Assembly (NCBI GenBank): GCA_029783825.1
Contig: JAREIK010000506.1
Location: 202,502 to 266,501 of the forward strand
DNA length: 64,000 nucleotides
From: Sapria himalayana
Lineage: Eukaryota; Streptophyta; Magnoliopsida; Malpighiales; Rafflesiaceae
Direction of reading: 5' to 3'
The notes under the pieces are model-generated. The model saw nothing but the letters and a program-made list of their open reading frames with translations, did no database searches and was not told where the DNA came from. Shown one piece after another: positions 46,515 through 58,800 of this stretch (its first letter is position 1; the number at the start of each line of letters is the position of its first letter). A program made the translations under genes and the position numbers.

Positions 46515-48560
46515 TTTTTTAATGTCCTAGTTGGGTTTCTATTGAGCAGATAGACTGCTGTATTTATAGCTTCTGCCCAATAGTATTTATGCATTTATTT
46601 CTCACTTAATAGTGGTTTGTATATTTTTACTATACTTGTATTTCTTCTCTCTACAATACTATTCAGTTGTTGTGAGTAAGAGGTGGTTAGGTGTCTCTGA
46701 AATCCTTTCTGTTCATTGAAGTTATTGAATTTCTGTGAGAGAAACCCTCTACCTCTGTCTGTTCTAAGTGTTTTCATACTTAGACCATATTGTCTCTTCA
46801 TTAGGGATACAATCTTTTTAAAATAATCAAAGGCTTCAGCATTGTGTTTCAAGAAGTATATTCACATCATCCAAGTACAGTCATCAATAAACAATAAGAA
46901 ATATTTATTATTTGATAAGGATTTAACTGACATATGTCCAAAACATATGCATTAACTAATTCTAGAGGTTGAGATACTCTCCCGACAATACTTTTGGGAA
47001 AGCTCTGTCTGGATTGCTTACACATGGAACATTCCTCACAAACTGAAGAGGAAATACTTAGACTAGAAGGCAGCCCAATCACAAGTTGATTGGGCTAACT
47101 TAAGTGGCCTAACCTTCTGTGCCATAGAATTGCTTCTTGTTCAGTATTCTGGCTAGTGCTATATTAAGTTTCTGATCAATGGTCAGTGGAAAAATTTTTC
47201 CACTAGACATTTTTATTTTCATAGAGGGTTTTCTGACTCTTGATTGAATATATTACATGAATTATCTTTAAATACCAAATTAAATTAATTCTTCATTAAT
47301 TGCTCCACATCGATGAGATTATGGTTTAATGCTAGAACCAGTAGAACATTACTTATGACCTTATCTCCCATGGGGGTGGAGACAATAACTTGCCCTTGCT
47401 TTTGCTTGGACAATGTCATCATTTCCTAGCTTGGCTTGTGAATTTAATAATGGCTGTAAATTCACAAATACATCATTATTTCCATACATGTGGTTTGAGC
47501 AACCATTATTTAGAACCCATACATTAGGAGAGGAATTATTTATGGTTTCTGACACATAGAATATGTGTTCTGCCGAGGCTGCTTCCTCTGCACAACAAGC
47601 ACATTGAATGTGTTTCAACCTACAATCTTTAGAAATATGTCCTAACTTTTTACAGTTTAGGCATTGATACTTTGTTCAGAATCAACACTTTTTCTCAGTG
47701 TGGTTGGTTCTCTTGTATATGTTGCAAGAGATATGTGAACCCCTTAGATGAGTATTTGAGGATACAACAGATGCGTGACTTTTATTTTTGTCTCTAGACT
47801 TATTTTTAGAAATATATCTGGATATCTTCTTTTTGTTTTGAGTTTTTGTTGCATAATTATCTCTTTTTACACTTGGTGTCTTCCATCTTGATTGCATGGT
47901 TGATTTGGTAGCAGACTCTGCTCTTTTGAAAAATCAGCTTTCATAGGAATTTAGAGAGCTAAGAACTTGTTGAGTAGTCATTTCTGCCAAAATCTTTGTT
48001 TCCTCAATCACTGCTACAATAGGGTCGAATTTGTCAAGTATGCATATGAGTAATTTCTCAACTAATTGAGTTTTTGTAATTCCTAGAAGCCTTCCTTAAG
48101 AAGATCCCAAGCCCTGTTTTGCTTGAGTATAGCCGACCAATAGGGGGAAAATAAAATTACTAACACCTTGTTGGATGAATAATAATGCATTGACATTAGA
48201 TTTTCTTAATTCTCATTCCTTTAACACATTTTTTCTTCCATAGAAGAGAGGCCTTTCTTTTTTGTGTAACTGATATCTATAAGTTCTCATATATCTTGTG
48301 ATATAAATATTATTTTCATTTTAACAAACTAATAATCAAAGTTTTCTCCATTAAATAGGGGTATAGGCATTGACCCCAAGCTTGAGAAACTCAGATGTGT
48401 GGTTGTCATAATGATTTTGTTCAAAAATCTTTAAAAAAATCTGAGCTGAAAATTTTGGTATCTTATAAAAATTAGTGTTTATTTAACACAAAACTTCTAT
48501 ATCTAAACAGATCTACACTAGATCTAATCGATCTGTGAATTTTCTGTTTAGGTCAAAATA
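46515..48560 (-). pseudogene. Copia gag-protease-integrase relic
   Basis: Minus strand. Gag near 48290-47940 includes WDLLKEGF, LLICILDKFDPIVAVIEETK and LSSLNSYES. An intact CCHC zinc knuckle CLNCKKLGHISKDC lies at 47664-47622. Protease reads NVWVLNNGCSNHMYGNND: the catalytic D-S-G is N-N-G (codons at 47510-47505). Pre-integrase: CEECSMCKQSRQSFPKS (about 47030). Integrase core: MKTLRTDRGRGFLSQKF and NSIVERRNTSIV (46780-46640), then AEAINTAVYLLNRNPTRTL (46590-46525). It ends abruptly before RT. Stops between blocks. Confidence 0.92.
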
Positions 48561-48639
48561 AGAACTTGAGAATGTTTGTTCTGGAGAAGAATTTTGAACA
48601 ATCATTTCAAATAATTTTCAATCTCAAATTAAAACAGGA

Positions 48640-48655
48640 CTCTGTTACCAATTAT
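48640..48655 (-). other. Primer-binding site of the 46.5-49.0 kb copia
   Basis: The minus strand reads ATAATTGGTAACAGAG. TGGTAACAGAG differs by one base from TGGTATCAGAG, the initiator tRNA-Met PBS of plant copia elements. It directly follows the LTR end at 48656. Confidence 0.8.
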
Positions 48656-49024
48656 TGTATTTATTTTACATTTCCTTGTTACAACAAGTATTACAGGACA
48701 TTAGAAGTTAGAGATGAAGAGAAATCACGAGAAGAAGAAGAAGATCCCAAGGAGAGAGAATAAGCATAGTAGCTTCCAATATCAAAAATGATATTCACTT
48801 AAAAAAATATCTGATAAAAATAATGCTTATATATCCATATTAAAAAAATGGTAAGAGTTAACAAGCTACTTTATTATAAATAAAACCAGATGTGCTTTCA
48901 TTTATGAAGTGGCGAAGGACCCAATGAATTTACAGGCCACAATGTAAGCATACATAATATAGTAGCCATAAGTGATGTAGAGCCCAAGTGCATCAGACAG
49001 AAAGTTTGAGGCTCATTATCAACA
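48656..49024 (-). repeat. 5' LTR of the 46.5-49.0 kb copia, 369 bp
   Basis: On the minus strand it starts TGTTGATAATGAGCCTCAAA (49024) and ends ATAAATACA (48656) next to the PBS, so it has TG...CA ends. A TTTATAATAAAG TATA-like box lies at about 48880. The matching 3' LTR is missing because the element is truncated at 46515. Upstream (plus side) the flank is GTTTG. Confidence 0.75.
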
Positions 49025-50219
49025 GTTTGAACCTTATTCTAACTCTTTCTATTTTTTTATTTTTTTGATGTGTTGTTTGTGCAATGTAGTGAAGAGGATG
49101 TTTCAATGTTCGTATAGAGTTCGTATGGGCGAGATGAATATGGTTGCCCTAAAATATATCTTGAAATCAAAACTCTAAGTTATGATCCAATTATTTTTAA
49201 TCTCATTTATACTTCATTCTTGAATTTGTGGGTGTAAGAACTTTGATTTTATTAATTTGTGTTTTCATTTCATTTGAATATTCTATAATTTTTGACCATA
49301 ATATTTGTATGGTGTATTTAAATTTTTAGATTAAAATATAATTTGTATGTGACATTAAATTTAAGAATTAAATTGGTTTGTTTAAAATATTATGTTTTTT
49401 AAAATTTTAAAATAAATATGAATAATAATTGGATTAAATTGAAAATTTGTCACTAATTTTTAAATTAAAATTATATATAATTTCAATTTAACAAAATAGA
49501 AATTATAATTTAAAAAGTTGAAAATATAAAAATTATGTTGTGTTTCAACGATTTAAAATAAAATAAAAAAAGATTTAATCACAATAAGATTAATTAATAT
49601 AATTGTTGAATTGAAGAATAATTCTGAAATCATTTTTCTTTATGGGCTCCATTAATTAATATAATTTAAAAAGTTTTAATTTCAATAATGTGTGAGTGTG
49701 TCTGTATGTGTGTGTAAACCTATTGATACATCTAGATATATCAATAAACATATATGTTTATATATAAATTTGTGTGTGTGTGTGTGTGTGTTGCTACATA
49801 TACAAGATTTATAATGTATATTTCATGTCGACATGAAAAGTTAAAGGGTATTTTTGGAATAAAAACAAGAATACTTAAATTCAAATATTTTTTATGTTTT
49901 GTATTTCATGTGAAACCTAAAAAATAGAATTTCAAAAACTCAATTTTTTTTGGAAAACATATATTTTGGGCTTCCAATTCAAAAATATTTATGATTTGGT
50001 TTCCAAATAATACTTGATTTTGCCCCAATGTTAAAAAAAAAATTATTAAAAACTATCCTAAAACATAAAATATTTATGTTTTGGAACCTCAAAATTCATA
50101 AACTTGATTTTGCTCGAATGTTTAAAAGAAATTTTTTGGGATAATTTTAATTCAAAAATTGCTAGGAAATTGATTTTTTATTTACATAAGTGGTTTCATT
50201 TTTTTTATAAATTAAAAGT

Positions 50220-50252
<33 letters not shown>

Positions 50253-52730
50253 TTGGTCTGAGTTTGGGCATACCAATTTATAGACCTTGTTTAAATTAAT
50301 TTTGAATCATATTAATTTAATATGAACATGAGTGATTTCATTAAATATTCATGATTCGTAATATCTCTCTGTATTGTCATTACCTATCCTAACTAATATA
50401 TAGTTTTCAGACATAGACAACACAAACCAGTCGAGATTTGGAGTAACATATAAAATGGCAATCAAATTTGTTAATTAATAACTTTCCTAACTAACTTTGT
50501 CGGATTATCCAAAACAACTAATTATCTTCAATTCATGTTCGCCAACTAGATCATTATTTTGTAGGTGAAATAGTTGGACCATTCAAATTTAATAATCTCA
50601 AGTGAATTATTTTCTTCTTTGATTATGAAAAAATAACACAGTCACTAGAATAATAAAAATATTCAATCGCACCAAAAATTAATTTGTCTTACTCTTATGC
50701 TACTTGTAAGGGTATACAAGATGAAGCCCAAATACCAAGCACAATTTAGAACTCTTTCTCATATCCATAGTTAGGCTAATTAATTCTTTTATGATTTAAA
50801 TCTTATTAAATTTATTTAAACCATTATCAAAATTAGTAAATCACACAAATTTTTCAAAAATATAAATATATCTTCTATCCTTATAAATTAAAATTCAGTT
50901 TCAATTTTAATTTAAAATGCAATAAAATTTGATTTTTAACCCAAACTAAAATTTTAATTGAGTTTTATAATTTTTGAAAACTACAAAATCTAAATATAAT
51001 TCTACCTAATTATAATTTCTATTGCAAATATTGAAAAAATTATAAAGTATTTAGTGCTAAAAAATAAATATTGAAAAAATTAAGTGTTGAATTTTATAAG
51101 TGTTGAATTTGTATTGTAAAACAGTTTGATAAGTTACTGACAATTAAATGTTGAAGATAAATATATTTTTTGATAACTATAAATGTTGAATATTGAAAAT
51201 TGTATTTTTTACATATTTACCTTTATTATCGTTGTATTACATAATATCCAAAATAAGTAGAGTTTCTAATCATATTTTATTTTTTAATACAATTAGTAAT
51301 TATTATTTAAAAGAAAATAACTAGAAACATACCATAAATAAATCATAATATCCAAAAAAAAGACATAAATATTTTTAAAAAATAACCAATAAAATCTATA
51401 CATTTTAAAACTATCCAAACTCTTAATATAAAAATAAAAATTAATGATTAACTAGTTGATTTGCTATTTACTCTCTTAAATTAATCATGAAAGAGGATTA
51501 TGGTTAGGATTTGTGGTGGTGGAAAAAAGAGGAGAAGATAGATTTACAAACTGAACTGTAGCGTGAATGAGAAAATGAAAAAGAAAAAAAAAAAATGATC
51601 ATTAAAAAAAACTTATTGAAAATTTTCTACATTCAATGATAAGTAGAACTCTACCTACTTATTATTTTTAATAATTTTTCATTTAAAATTTTCAATTAAG
51701 TGATCCATAAAATTTATTATCAAACATATTGAAAAAAAAAACTATTCAAAATTTTTATTTTCAATGATTTGAAAATTTTCAATAGTTTATCAAAATGACC
51801 CTAAGTCTTAATTACTATTGTGTTCAAATTATCAAAACAGTATCACATAAACAAATAAAATCATAAGCAAAACAATATAATATTCAATTACAATCACAAT
51901 CCATAAATTTAGCAAATCAATAAATAATAATAAAAAAAACTTGATAAATTTGAAGATTTTAGTTGTATTTTTGGCATAATTTCAAATACGAGCACAACAT
52001 GATATAGCTCATCCACCACACGTCCTATGAACAAACCATCTCACAAACTATCTCACAAACTATCTTTTAAAGTTAAGAGACCACGATTACAAATTATACA
52101 AAAGAAATTTTCTAAATTTAGACCAAATTGTCATTAGGATCCTTAAGAATTTTTTAAAACCAAGCACTCATCAGGACCCTTAATAATTTTCGAAAATCAA
52201 ACCCTTTTCAAAAAACTTTTTCCATCTTTTTGTAAAAAATAAACCTTTTCATTAAGAGTTCTCCCTTATTAAATTGGACTTATAATTATAGAACGTATGA
52301 AAAACCTTATGTAGTGTTCCTTCACATAAGAATTTTAGAATAATGGTACATCCTCATTTTCTCTTCATCCTCGAAAAACGAAGTTGTTCAAATAATGGAG
52401 AAATGCTTAATGTTTACTTTTCTATTTTTTTTTCTCATGCTACCACATACACACCCTTTTTTTTTCAATATCACTTTATCACTTTTATTACTTTAAAAAA
52501 TAATAATATTTTTCTTTTCATATTATTTAAAAAGTAATGTTCTAGACACTTTTTATTGTGAGATCCCTTAAGGATCCACAAAAAATTAACTAGTGATATT
52601 AATTAAAAAAAATACATACCCATTAAAATAATTTCACACCATAATCACGTGACACATTAAATTTAGACCAAACAAAAAATATAACCAAAGTAAATCGATT
52701 TCCTTATTTGATTAAAATTTGCTGGTCAGC
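49025..52730. other. AT-rich DNA, no gene seen
   Basis: Mostly short A/T words and microsatellites: (TG)n at about 49771-49791 and (AT)n(GT)n at 50219-50251. A possible MITE lies at about 51040-51795. No coding or RNA motif recognised. Confidence 0.5.
51040..51795. mobile_element. Possible MITE-like element
   Basis: Read from the right on the minus strand the sequence starts TAGGGTCATTTTGATAAAC then ATTGAAAATTTTCAA. The left side on the plus strand has GTTTGATAAGTTACTGACAA and TGTTGAATATTGAAAATTG. Motifs of the 'GTTTGATAA ... TGAAAA' kind at both ends occur in non-autonomous hAT MITEs. I could not fix terminal repeats or a target duplication. Confidence 0.25.
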
Positions 52731-52739
52731 GCAACCTGG

Positions 52740-53570
52740 GAAGATTCAATAGAAACCATCAAGGTAGTGGCTGACAAACTTAGTAAGCCCATGCATTTCC
52801 TTATTTTAAATCATCCTCTTACTACCCAAATTACAGCTGAAAATTTATGGACGTCATATCAAGCTTCATGACATGCCCAAACCAATTATTAGTATGATGG
52901 AGAGGCTATTTAACTTAAGCATAATATTAGTATGATATAACTTGCCATATTTTAGTAGGGATGCCAATTATCTTGGGCATTGTATGGAAGATTGTCAACC
53001 CTTGGTCCATTGTACAAAAATGGACTTCCACCGATCCATGGAGTTGATCATCAACTCCTAAATTGAGATGAACTATCACAACATCTAAATGCCAACTTAG
53101 AATGACTAGTGAACAAAATGAAATAGATGTCATATAGGAATAGAAGGGACATTTTGTTCGAGGTAGATAAAATGATACTTATAAAGTTCTATCCACATTG
53201 CTTGAAAATGCTCTTTAAACGGGCCAATCAGAAACTTGCTAGTGGTTTTTATGAGCCTTACTAGATTTTAGAAAAGATTGGTCTCTCAAATACAAATTAT
53301 AGCTCCCATCAAGGGTCCATAATGATCTTTTGTTCCATGTGTCACTACTAAAAAGATACCTAGACCAAGGACTTATTGAGGCCAAACTAGTAGAGTTCCC
53401 ACTTTTCATCTATGAAGGTATAGTTCTATTGGACCCTCAAGTTGTTTTTGACTACCACAGGATCAAGCAAGGAATCCAACTTTTCGAAGAAGGCTTGATG
53501 TGCATAAAACAATTTTTTTTGCCGAAGAAGCAAAATGGGAAATATATATTTCAATTTTCCACAAAAAAAT
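52740..53570 (+). pseudogene. Ty3/gypsy integrase and C-terminal relic
   Basis: Plus-strand blocks in order: VVADKLSKPMHFLILNHPLT (about 52758), HIKLHDMPKPIIS (about 52855), ALYGRLSTLGPLYKNGLPPI and HGVDHQLL (52977-53065), DELSQHLNANLE (about 53070), FKRANQKLASGFYEPY (about 53215). The last is FHVSLLKRYLDQGLIEAK (from 53333) with LDPQVVFDYHRIKQG. These follow the gypsy integrase order (VVVDRFSKYAHF, HG.P..I.SD, ALYGR.PP, RA..KL...Y.GPY, FHVS.LK) into the C-terminal region where chromodomains can occur. The catalytic middle is shortened, stops occur and shifts are needed. Confidence 0.88.
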
Positions 53571-53582
53571 ATATTTTCTATT

Positions 53583-53620
53583 CTAATAAATAAATAATAA
53601 ATAAATAAATAAATAAATAA
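53583..53620. repeat. (TAAA)n microsatellite
   Basis: ATAA/TAAA run of about nine units directly between the gypsy relic and the shuffled repeat at 53624. Confidence 0.9.
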
Positions 53621-53623
53621 TAC

Positions 53624-53980
53624 AATTAGGTGGCATAATTATGTGGATATGATACTTATAAAGATGAACGTGCAAATACTTATAAACCATATCTACAAGT
53701 ATATGAGTCATACAAGTAGTAAATAGGACCTTGGTCTAGATATTGATCAGATAAAAATTGTATTAGTAGTTTGTTTATTCAATAGTAAGACAACTTAATT
53801 TTAGAAAAATTGATATTTTGAATTGTGGATCAATCTTAGATGCATGTGTTTATTTATATGATTTGTGTGATGTATATTAAAATTAGTTCGAATTATATTA
53901 TATTTGGACATAGAACAAAAGATGTATTGTTCTATAATGAACCCTTATTACAATGGCATAGCACACAACATGATTATCTG
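53624..53980. repeat. Shuffled copy of the 12.5-13.1 kb locus
   Basis: Bases 53624-53690 are the exact reverse complement of 13032-13098 (67 of 67). Bases 53691-53980 are a same-orientation copy of 12547-12836, with only about a dozen or so differences. The two source segments lie about 200 bp apart and in the other order at 12.5-13.1 kb. Thus this is a composite of an inverted and a direct block, taken from a copia RT fragment plus LTR start, and LTR interior. Confidence 0.9.
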
Positions 53981-55150
53981 AATTATTTTGAGAATATATC
54001 TCAATAAAGTCCAATGCAATCACAATCCACAAATTCATTAAAAACTATAAGTTATGATAGAAAATGTCTATTAATGGTTGAAGTATATCAATTATATTTC
54101 TGTGCATAATGAGATTTATACTTCTCATATTCAAATGAAATTCCAAGTATCCAAGTTTCATACTTTCATAACATATCTACCATACATCACCGGATTATCC
54201 TATGCATAGTCCAAATTTGAAGAGAAAAAATTAGGAGAAGAAAAATTACAATAGAATTTTAAGTAAGAAGTGTTTTTCAAAAAACTCAATTTCTCTATTT
54301 CCAAAATTCTATTAGTAAATTTGTCTCCATCCTCCCCCCATAGAAACAACCCTAGGGGGGGTTTTTGAAAAACCTTCTATTCTAATCATGCACAACACTG
54401 CATGGGATGCAAGCATTGTATTTTTCTTCACACATGCCCAACAAAAATTTCTATCTTTTTTGAAAAATGGATTGTTCCATTTTTTTTCTCTCAACACATT
54501 ATCTAAAAATGTGCTATCTCACCTCTTTTTTTTTGAAAACAATTTTTTTAAAATGTTAAAAAAATTCATTTTGATGTGAGCACACCAATGGTCTACATTC
54601 AAAAATAATTAAACTATAACAATATTAATCAAATAAAACAAACACAATAAAATATTAAATCACACATATCATTAAATTTAAATGTATCATAAAATTTAAT
54701 TAAAGGTTTAATTATTAAAACATCTGATCTATCAAACCTGAATAAACCTAGTAAATTTAATTATTAATACACATACCACTAGATACATATATTGTGGGCT
54801 CCAAAGTAAGTTTTTACATCATGTGTGATAGGAAAAACTACAAATTTTTTATTAATGAAAAGTTTTATATTTAAAGAAACCAATATAATAAATCAACTTA
54901 ATTGAGGAAAATATAAAGATACAAATATAATAAATTAACTTAAATGAGGAAACATAAATAATAAATAATATTACTTAAATTGCCCCTCTAAAGATGGTGT
55001 GCTACAAGCTAAACCAATATGAGACAAATATCAAGAAGATGATTATGTGATAGAGACTTGATTAAGCTTTCATTGAGTTATTATCTAGCAAAAACATGAA
55101 CCACACAAAGAAGGATGGACTATACTAACTCAAACAAAATGATAATAAAT
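53981..55150. other. No recognised gene
   Basis: AT-rich. The C/G patch at 54335-54365 (CCTCCCCCC, CCTAGGGGGGG) makes a small inverted repeat but shows no known element. No coding motif. Confidence 0.4.
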
Positions 55151-57455
55151 GGCTATATGTTTCATACATGAATGAAATATATAATTAGCATGAAGATGTG
55201 TTGCTCCAAGATTATCATAGTATATAGTCGGTATGATAGAAACACATATGTGCAACTCATCTAGATGGACATTGATTCATTGAATCTCAGTAATAGCTAA
55301 AGAAATATTATCGTATTTGGCTTTGAATGAAGAGTGAGCAACAATGCATTTTTTTTGATTGCCATGAAATTGTGTTTGCACCTAAAAATATTAAATATGT
55401 ACTCATGAAAGTGTAATTATTATAATTATCACTTAAGCCTATATCAGGGTAACCATGGAAAGTCATAAGAGAATATCAGAGAAGACAAATTCTAAGATGT
55501 CGAGTACCATTCAGATACTATAGAAGATGCTTAAGTACACTCCAATGATGTTCCAATGTCTTCTGCATGAGTCGAGAAAGTTTGTTGTAAGCATAAAATA
55601 ATCTAGTCATAGAAGGTGTCCGAGACAACCAACAACTAGATTGGCACCGACATGAATCAAAAAAGATATGTCAATGGTAGGGGTATGGAGATTGGCTTAG
55701 AATCAAGCATATGATGCTTTCATAACAAATCAACTTTATATTTCTACTATGACTGTAGATTACCATTATATGTCAGAATGAATTCAACAACACATAAAAG
55801 GAGAGAAGACCAAGATTTTTGGTAGAAAAATAGGAATCAAGTTCAATAATAATATGTACAATAGTCTGAGAATCATTGACTATATTGATAAGATCATCAA
55901 CATATACAATACAATAAATGAGAGTCGAATATTGGGATGTATAAAGAAGGATGTGTTAGCACGAGAGGTAAGAAAGCCAAGAGGGAGACAAAAAGTTCTC
56001 AACTCTTGGGTAGCATGCTCATGTAGCTTGTTTGAGACCATAAATAGCCTTCAATAGATGACATATATATTTTGGAAATACTAGATTATACATGCCATAG
56101 AATTGTGTCATGTAAATTTCTTCAATAAGATGATCATAAAGAAATACATTATTTACATCTAACTATTTAACAACACATCCTTAGTGAAGAGCAATACTCA
56201 AAATAATATGGATATTTACTAAATTAATAACATGCCTAAAAGTCTCATGAGAGTCAATACTCAGGCATTGATGAGAACTTTTTTCCACAAGAATCAACTT
56301 AATGTGCTCAACGAAACCATATGGATTGTGTTTGATGCAAAAAATCCAATTGGTATAGACAACGTTTTTGTATGGATCGAGTGGAACTAACAACCAGGTA
56401 ATATTGTGCTAAAGTGTATCAAATTATTTTTTTATGGCATGGCACCATTTGGGATGGTGGAGAGCTTTGGTAGCTATAGCAAGTTCACTATCATTAGAAA
56501 GTAGAACAAAAAAAACATACTTTGAAGTTGGCTTAACAATGGAAATTTTAACTTGGTAGTCATGGAATAAATATTTATGCCAATAAAGACTGATGGAATG
56601 ACTAAAGTAATTTCAAAAGGAAAGTATAGAATAGAGTCTTCAACTAAAGTTGGAAGTAGGGCAAGGTTCAGGAAAAAATCTTATCAGAACAAGTCTGTAT
56701 ATAGTGATCACATGGGATAGAAGTCTAGTGTAACTATTGTGGCAGAAGGAGATGATGATGTCTACATAAGACTGGAGGGAAATGTAGTCATGGCCAATGG
56801 CACTAGAAAATCACAAGGAAGCAAAGATGGCACATGTAACCAAGTTGAAGTCCTGATCATAGATGGGGAAGACTTAGAGAATGAAAATGGATGTTCAACA
56901 AATTAGACATGGCAAGAGATAAGGATTTTGTTAGCAGAAAGATCATAACAAAGAAACACACCATGGGTAAAAAATAAAAAAGAAAGATACAAGTATTAGA
57001 TAGGGAATAAAGTTTATGAATAGTTTATGGGTGAAGACATGGAAAACATAGACAACTAAAGGATATTCTTAGGGTTTTGTTGTTTCTAAAAGAACAAGAT
57101 TAAAAATTACCTTAGAGCATATGGTTGGTAAGCTAAACTTTTTTGGAAAAGAATAAATACGAAAATTTAGGTCGAAGTTATGTATGATGAAGAAGAGAAA
57201 GAGTAGTTTTGACAATATGATGATGTCGATGCTCAAAGTACCCATTGTGCTCATGAGCGTGTGGTAGTGTTGTGAAATAAGTAATACCATTATTAGAGAG
57301 AAATTAATGTAGAGCAGTAAACTTCCCCCTATTTTCAGAATATAAAGTTTTGATAGAAAGAGAAAGGTATTTTTTTACAATTCATTTGAAGGTGATAAAG
57401 GTTGCATGAACATCTAACTTGTGAGCAAGATGAGAGAATAAACATGTCAAATGTG
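55150..57455 (-). pseudogene. Copia integrase-RT-RNase H relic, part 1
   Basis: Minus strand, from the right. Integrase reads HLAHKLDVHATFITFK (about 57440), SIKTLYSENRGKF (about 57340; normal SDNGGEF, so the catalytic Asp is Glu) and HNGYFEHRHHHIVKT (about 57240). RT starts VPLDPYKNVVYTNWIFCIK (56390), continues FLYDHLIEEIYMTQ and AIYGLKQATRA (about 56050), and has YVDD at 55904-55893. The RT/RNase H junction reads NKLSRLMQKTLEHHWSVLKH (about 55585) and STYLIFLGANTISWQSKK (about 55400). Frame shifts and stops throughout. Its N-terminal integrase lies at 60540-60800, beyond an insertion. Confidence 0.92.
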
Positions 57456-58084
57456 CTATGTTAGGCTGACACTGCCCAAATTTTGGTTTCCTAGTTGGGC
57501 ACCATGCCATGTTGGCATAAATTGATGAGGGTAAACCTTGCACAACCCGATGGCTCACTTTTCTCAATAGGGCATCTTGAGTTGGGCTTGTAATGGCATG
57601 GCACTACAATTGGCAAGTAGCATGCCAGGTACTGATAGGCAGGCTAGGTGCTACTAGCCACTGGCTAGTTGTACTATGGGTAGGCCCTGTGCAACTAGAT
57701 AGTGGCTTGTTGACTAGTGGCTAGTCCTATAAACATTCCCTACACACTTTTGGCCACATGCCATTACCCAATTCGCTAGTGGTTCTAGCTAAGTGACAGT
57801 GTTAGTGTTGCACTGCTGCAACAACATTATGCACTAGTTTTTATTTGTATGTTTAAATATTTAAGTAAATTTAAAATTTTTACCAATTAAACTATTAAAA
57901 TTAACATGTAAATGTAATGCATTACACATTATAATGAAAAAAAAATTGTTGAATTCAATAAAAAAATATAGTTATTTTGAGTTTCGATTTCATTGTTTAA
58001 CAAATAATAGTAAATTGAAAAAAAATTAAAAGCACAACAACAACATTAGTAATGTGCAAGGTAGCATAATCTATTATTCATGAT

Positions 58085-58800
58085 TATTCAATATTTGAAC
58101 TGTGGTTTGAATCAACATGCTTGATTTTGAAGCTAGTTGTAGCCTCAATATCCTCGTTGTCATGTGATGAGTCATCATCTATTAGCAGCTCTTTCACTCT
58201 ACCTATCCTTTAAACTTTCTAGTTTTTTAATAACGAAAGTGCTTTACTATATTTGGTCATAGTTTGGATCATTTATATGAAATAATATTCAAACCCATAG
58301 AAAATGTAGATGTTGATATTTGCTAGACACCATAGGAGTATGCAAATCATGTGTCATGTTAGATAGAATCGGATATGTGAATTTATATGATTTCTACCAG
58401 CTCAATATATCTAAATTCTTATTATTATTATATGATAGGATGAAATAATATTTGATATTTAAGTAACGATATAACTTGCTCTTATTCGATGGACTACCCA
58501 ATCATTTTTCCCTAGCTAATTGAATGACATAGTCATTATATCCGAATATAGTATCTTTGTCAACACTCTGAGTCTTGCTAACACTATTATACTTAGTATT
58601 ATAATATATAAACATATTATCTATTTGTTAATTAATGTAACCATTTGCTTCTTCTGCTTGGTTCTTGCAAAAGGATATGTGTTTTAATATGTTTCTACTC
58701 CTTTCGCCTTAATCCTAGGATCAATACATATAGCCAACTAATAAAGAGATTGAATAGTTGTTATATATACTACTAATATTGTATGTGAATCCAAGTACAA
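58085..58800 (-). pseudogene. Possible hAT transposase relic
   Basis: On the minus strand at about 58735-58690 the frame reads LAICIDPRIKAKGVETY, resembling the LDPR.K....E motif found before the hAT dimerisation domain. At 58230-58085 comes an acidic tail VKELLIDDDSSHDNEDIE that ends in a stop. No SE..FS..GR dimerisation signature survives between them. Weak on its own; the terminal repeats and the insertion context are the better evidence. Confidence 0.35.

Noticed and set aside
52927..53133. Minus-strand 68-aa frame
   Set aside because: Antisense to the gypsy integrase relic, whose plus-strand motifs (ALYGR, HGVDHQL) are recognisable.
54335..54366. C/G-run inverted repeat as a terminator or binding site
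   Set aside because: A short C-run/G-run pair in plant DNA with no adjoining gene; no basis for a function.
57770..57840. Possible tRNA or small RNA gene in a GC-richer patch
   Set aside because: No A box/B box pair or cloverleaf could be drawn; the patch fits the hAT-like subterminal region better.
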